Of a DNA stretch of 64,000 nt, positions 62,116 to 64,000 are shown piece after piece (position 1 is the first letter of the stretch; each line of letters starts with the position of its first letter). The translations under genes and the position numbers were made by a program. The stretch is from Ashinkailepas kermadecensis. Its lineage: Eukaryota > Arthropoda > Thecostraca > Neolepadidae. The stretch is from positions 186,001 through 250,000 of the forward strand of contig JAOTOM010004554.1 in NCBI GenBank assembly GCA_034440615.1. Reading direction: 5' to 3'. Under the pieces are notes generated by a model. The model worked only from the letters and a program-made list of their open reading frames with translations, was not told where the DNA came from and did no database searches.

Positions 62116-62121
62116 AATAAA
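62116..62121 (+). terminator. Poly(A) signal AATAAA of the split gene
   Basis: A consensus aataaa lies 119 nt after the stop at 61995-61997, giving a 3' UTR of about 140 nt. Confidence 0.65.
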
Positions 62122-62644
62122 GCAGTGCCATATTAATATAGTAAGAACACAAACAAAACAACAAATCTAGGGTGACGCCAATAGAAACCTAGTAGCAACG
62201 CAAACGAAAATAACAATGTTCAATTGCAAAATAGTTGTGAACGTGACAATAGGGTAAAGTTGATCCTGCCTGGTCAATAGCGCCGATGTTTTCAAGCAGA
62301 TCAAAGCCCATATACCTCAAGTCACTTTGTAGGGAAGTACCTATGTCACAGACACGATTCTGCATTATGCAGCGAAGTGATGATTTCCTTAGTATGTCAT
62401 CACACATTGAAATTATATATTCTGGCAGTCGCTAAGTGACCACAAACTAGTGGCTCAGCTGAGCGAGCTAACGAGCCACGCGTTGCTCGTTAGCAATCTA
62501 TCGGCCTAGCGCGTAAGCAATCTATCGGCCTAGAGGAGTCGCACGCGTTGTGTCGGTCGACGCAGTTGGTGTCGAGACGGGGAGGACAGCTGGCCCGCTG
62601 GTGCGGCACACTCAGTGTACTTCCTGTCGGCGTTCAGACCTGAC

Positions 62645-62700
62645 GAAACCTAACCTCACCTAGCCTAGCCTGGCCTAACCTAATCTAAACTGACCTATAG
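62645..62700. repeat. Short CCTAA-like degenerate tract
   Basis: cctaacctcacctagcctag, then cctggcctaacctaatctaa: about ten 5-6 bp units close to CCTAA, the complement of the arthropod telomere repeat TTAGG. Too short and degenerate to claim an interstitial telomere. Confidence 0.5.
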
Positions 62701-62749
62701 TGCTCACGGACTTATAGCATCACTCGGAACCACCTCGGCTGAGATCGCA

Positions 62750-63020
62750 GGCGACAGATCACAGATCACAGCTGGGATCACAGGCGACAGATCTCAGATC
62801 ACAGCTGAGATCACAGGCGACAGATCTCAGATCACAGCTGAGATCACAGGCGACAGATCACAGATCACAGCCGATAATACAGGCGACAGATCACATACCA
62901 CAGCTGAGATCACAGGCGACAGATCACAGATCACAGATCACAGCCGATAACACAGGCGACTGATCACATATCACAGCTGAGATCACAGGCGACAGATCAC
63001 AGATCACAGCCGATAACACA
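62750..63020 (+). repeat. 33-bp tandem repeat, about 8 units
   Basis: The unit is agctgagatcacaggcgaca followed by gatctcagatcac. It is built on an internal gatcacag submotif, with ccgataacac variants in later units. Downstream of the split gene. Confidence 0.9.
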
Positions 63021-63047
63021 GGCTCGCAGGTGATTACACGTTTGTCA

Positions 63048-63290
63048 GCGAGCGGTGAGCCCAGGTAGTTACGCGTCAGTGGCCGACCTGAGCCCGAATA
63101 ATGAGCCCCGATGGTTACACGTCACCGGCCGACCTGAGCCCGAATAATGAGCCCCGATGGTCACACGTCAGCGGCCGATCTGAGTCCGAACAATGAGCTC
63201 CAATGGCTACACGTCAGCAGCCGACCTGAGCCCGAATAATGAGCCCCGATGGTTACACGTCAGCGGCCGACCTAAGTCCGAACGACACAC
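63048..63290 (+). repeat. 46-bp tandem repeat, about 5 units
   Basis: The unit contains ggccgacctgagcccgaata followed by atgagccccgatggttacac. It directly follows the 33-bp array. Confidence 0.9.
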
Positions 63291-64000
63291 GCTGTCACCA
63301 CGTTCTGCAAATGTGGTAGACAGGCACATTTAATGGGTTGGCTACCACGGACAGTGCGCGGGTCGGGACGAACATCAGCCAATGTCACAGGCCGAATGCC
63401 GTTCTTCAAGGCGGAATCCAACCCCGTCGGCAAGAACACCTTGATGATAGTATTTAACTGAGGCGTGTTGAGTCGCTCGCTCTATTCTCAGCGTTGTGCC
63501 ATGCAATTGAGACTGTATAATTCGCTGGAAATATATCATCATCATGCATTCTAGGAAGCTTGGGCAGCTTCAACAACGTATTTATGCACCGGTAGGAACA
63601 TTTTGTACCGCCCATTTATCACATCAGTTGGCGCATTTTAGCTTCGTTTTATCGTTCTTTGTAGTTTGCGCTCTTGCTTGTTTGCATCATGTGCGATGTG
63701 CATGACCTTTCCTGGCAAAACATCAGACAGCATTGCGCGCAAATGCATATCAGTGCGTGCCAATCTGAGAGTGGTCCAATTTTTATAAAATGAACACGAT
63801 TTAAGGCACGCATTGATATAACAATGGCACGTCTCGCCGCAAGTAGATACCGCCTTTCTCGGTTTGAGAAAGAAGATGCCGTACGGAAATGTGCGACTTT
63901 CCACCGGCGCTTCGCGAAAGAAGATGCCAAAACCAGGGATAAATGATGAATGTGCGATGGTGCAGAGTTGCATAGCTGAATATTACTTATTATTCGTCTT
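63291..64000. other. No gene recognised
   Basis: Unique sequence with short overlapping minus-strand open frames (63649-63973). No recognisable motif, splice pattern or repeat. Confidence 0.45.

Noticed and set aside
62645..62700. Interstitial telomere
   Set aside because: Only about ten imperfect CCTAA-like units; could equally be a simple repeat.

Overview
This is eukaryotic, animal-type DNA. Coding exons are short and GC-rich and sit in AT-richer introns. Non-LTR retrotransposons (CR1/Jockey-like), Penelope-like elements and a tRNA-derived SINE are scattered throughout, together with very long (AT)n and (GA)n microsatellites and many minisatellites. A WAP-domain exon, a resilin/adhesive-like repetitive secreted protein and a short CCTAA-like tract make an arthropod, perhaps a crustacean, the best guess. 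That is inference; no species can be named from the sequence alone.

Three host genes are supported, all on the + strand and all apparently secreted. (1) 100-2295: one long exon for a signal-peptide protein of about 731 residues with a CxxC-x6-CxxC segment, an Asn/Ser/Tyr/Gly-rich region, 27 uninterrupted seven-residue KAYGPPN-type repeats and a His/Lys/Gly-rich tail. (2) 21962-22146: the terminal exon of a WAP (four-disulfide core) protein with a cationic, Trp-rich C-terminus, crustin-like in style; its 5' exons were not found. (3) 29796-61997: a split gene that I assembled from splice sites, 13 exons over 32.2 kb and 1,440 nt of CDS (479 residues plus stop). A TATA box lies 45 bp upstream of the ATG and an AATAAA lies 119 bp after the stop. 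Every junction is phase-compatible. The product has a signal peptide, an acidic/Trp segment, a nine-cysteine region, and about 300 residues of loosely similar Gly-initiated, Lys/Gln/Ser/Thr-rich modules. Each module is on its own symmetric phase 1-1 exon. I do not recognise the family.

The rest is mostly decayed mobile DNA. 4.3-6.1 kb holds a non-LTR element with RNase H (-). 7.3-7.9 kb is a CR1 ORF1 esterase-like piece (-). 8.8-9.5 kb is an RT piece (-). 9.5-11.8 kb is a LINE (+). 12.85-14.5 kb and 42.3-44.7 kb are two copies of one CR1-like family (-), the second nearly intact. 18.5-20.4 kb is a LINE 5' half (+). Penelope-like pieces lie at 51.3-52.1 kb (-) and 58.2-60.8 kb (+). SINE copies lie at 37.7 and 47.4 kb. 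A candidate TTAA-flanked non-autonomous transposon rich in AGGTCA half-sites lies at 33.28-34.29 kb, with relatives at 20.6-21.0 and 40.7 kb.

The most unusual signal is in gene 3. Two of its introns end in minisatellites (52 bp x about 16 and 62 bp x 9) whose repeat unit contains the 3' splice site itself, so complete acceptors are tandemly multiplied just ahead of exons 8 and 10. A 22-bp minisatellite of nearly 40 units lies just upstream of the same gene's TATA box.
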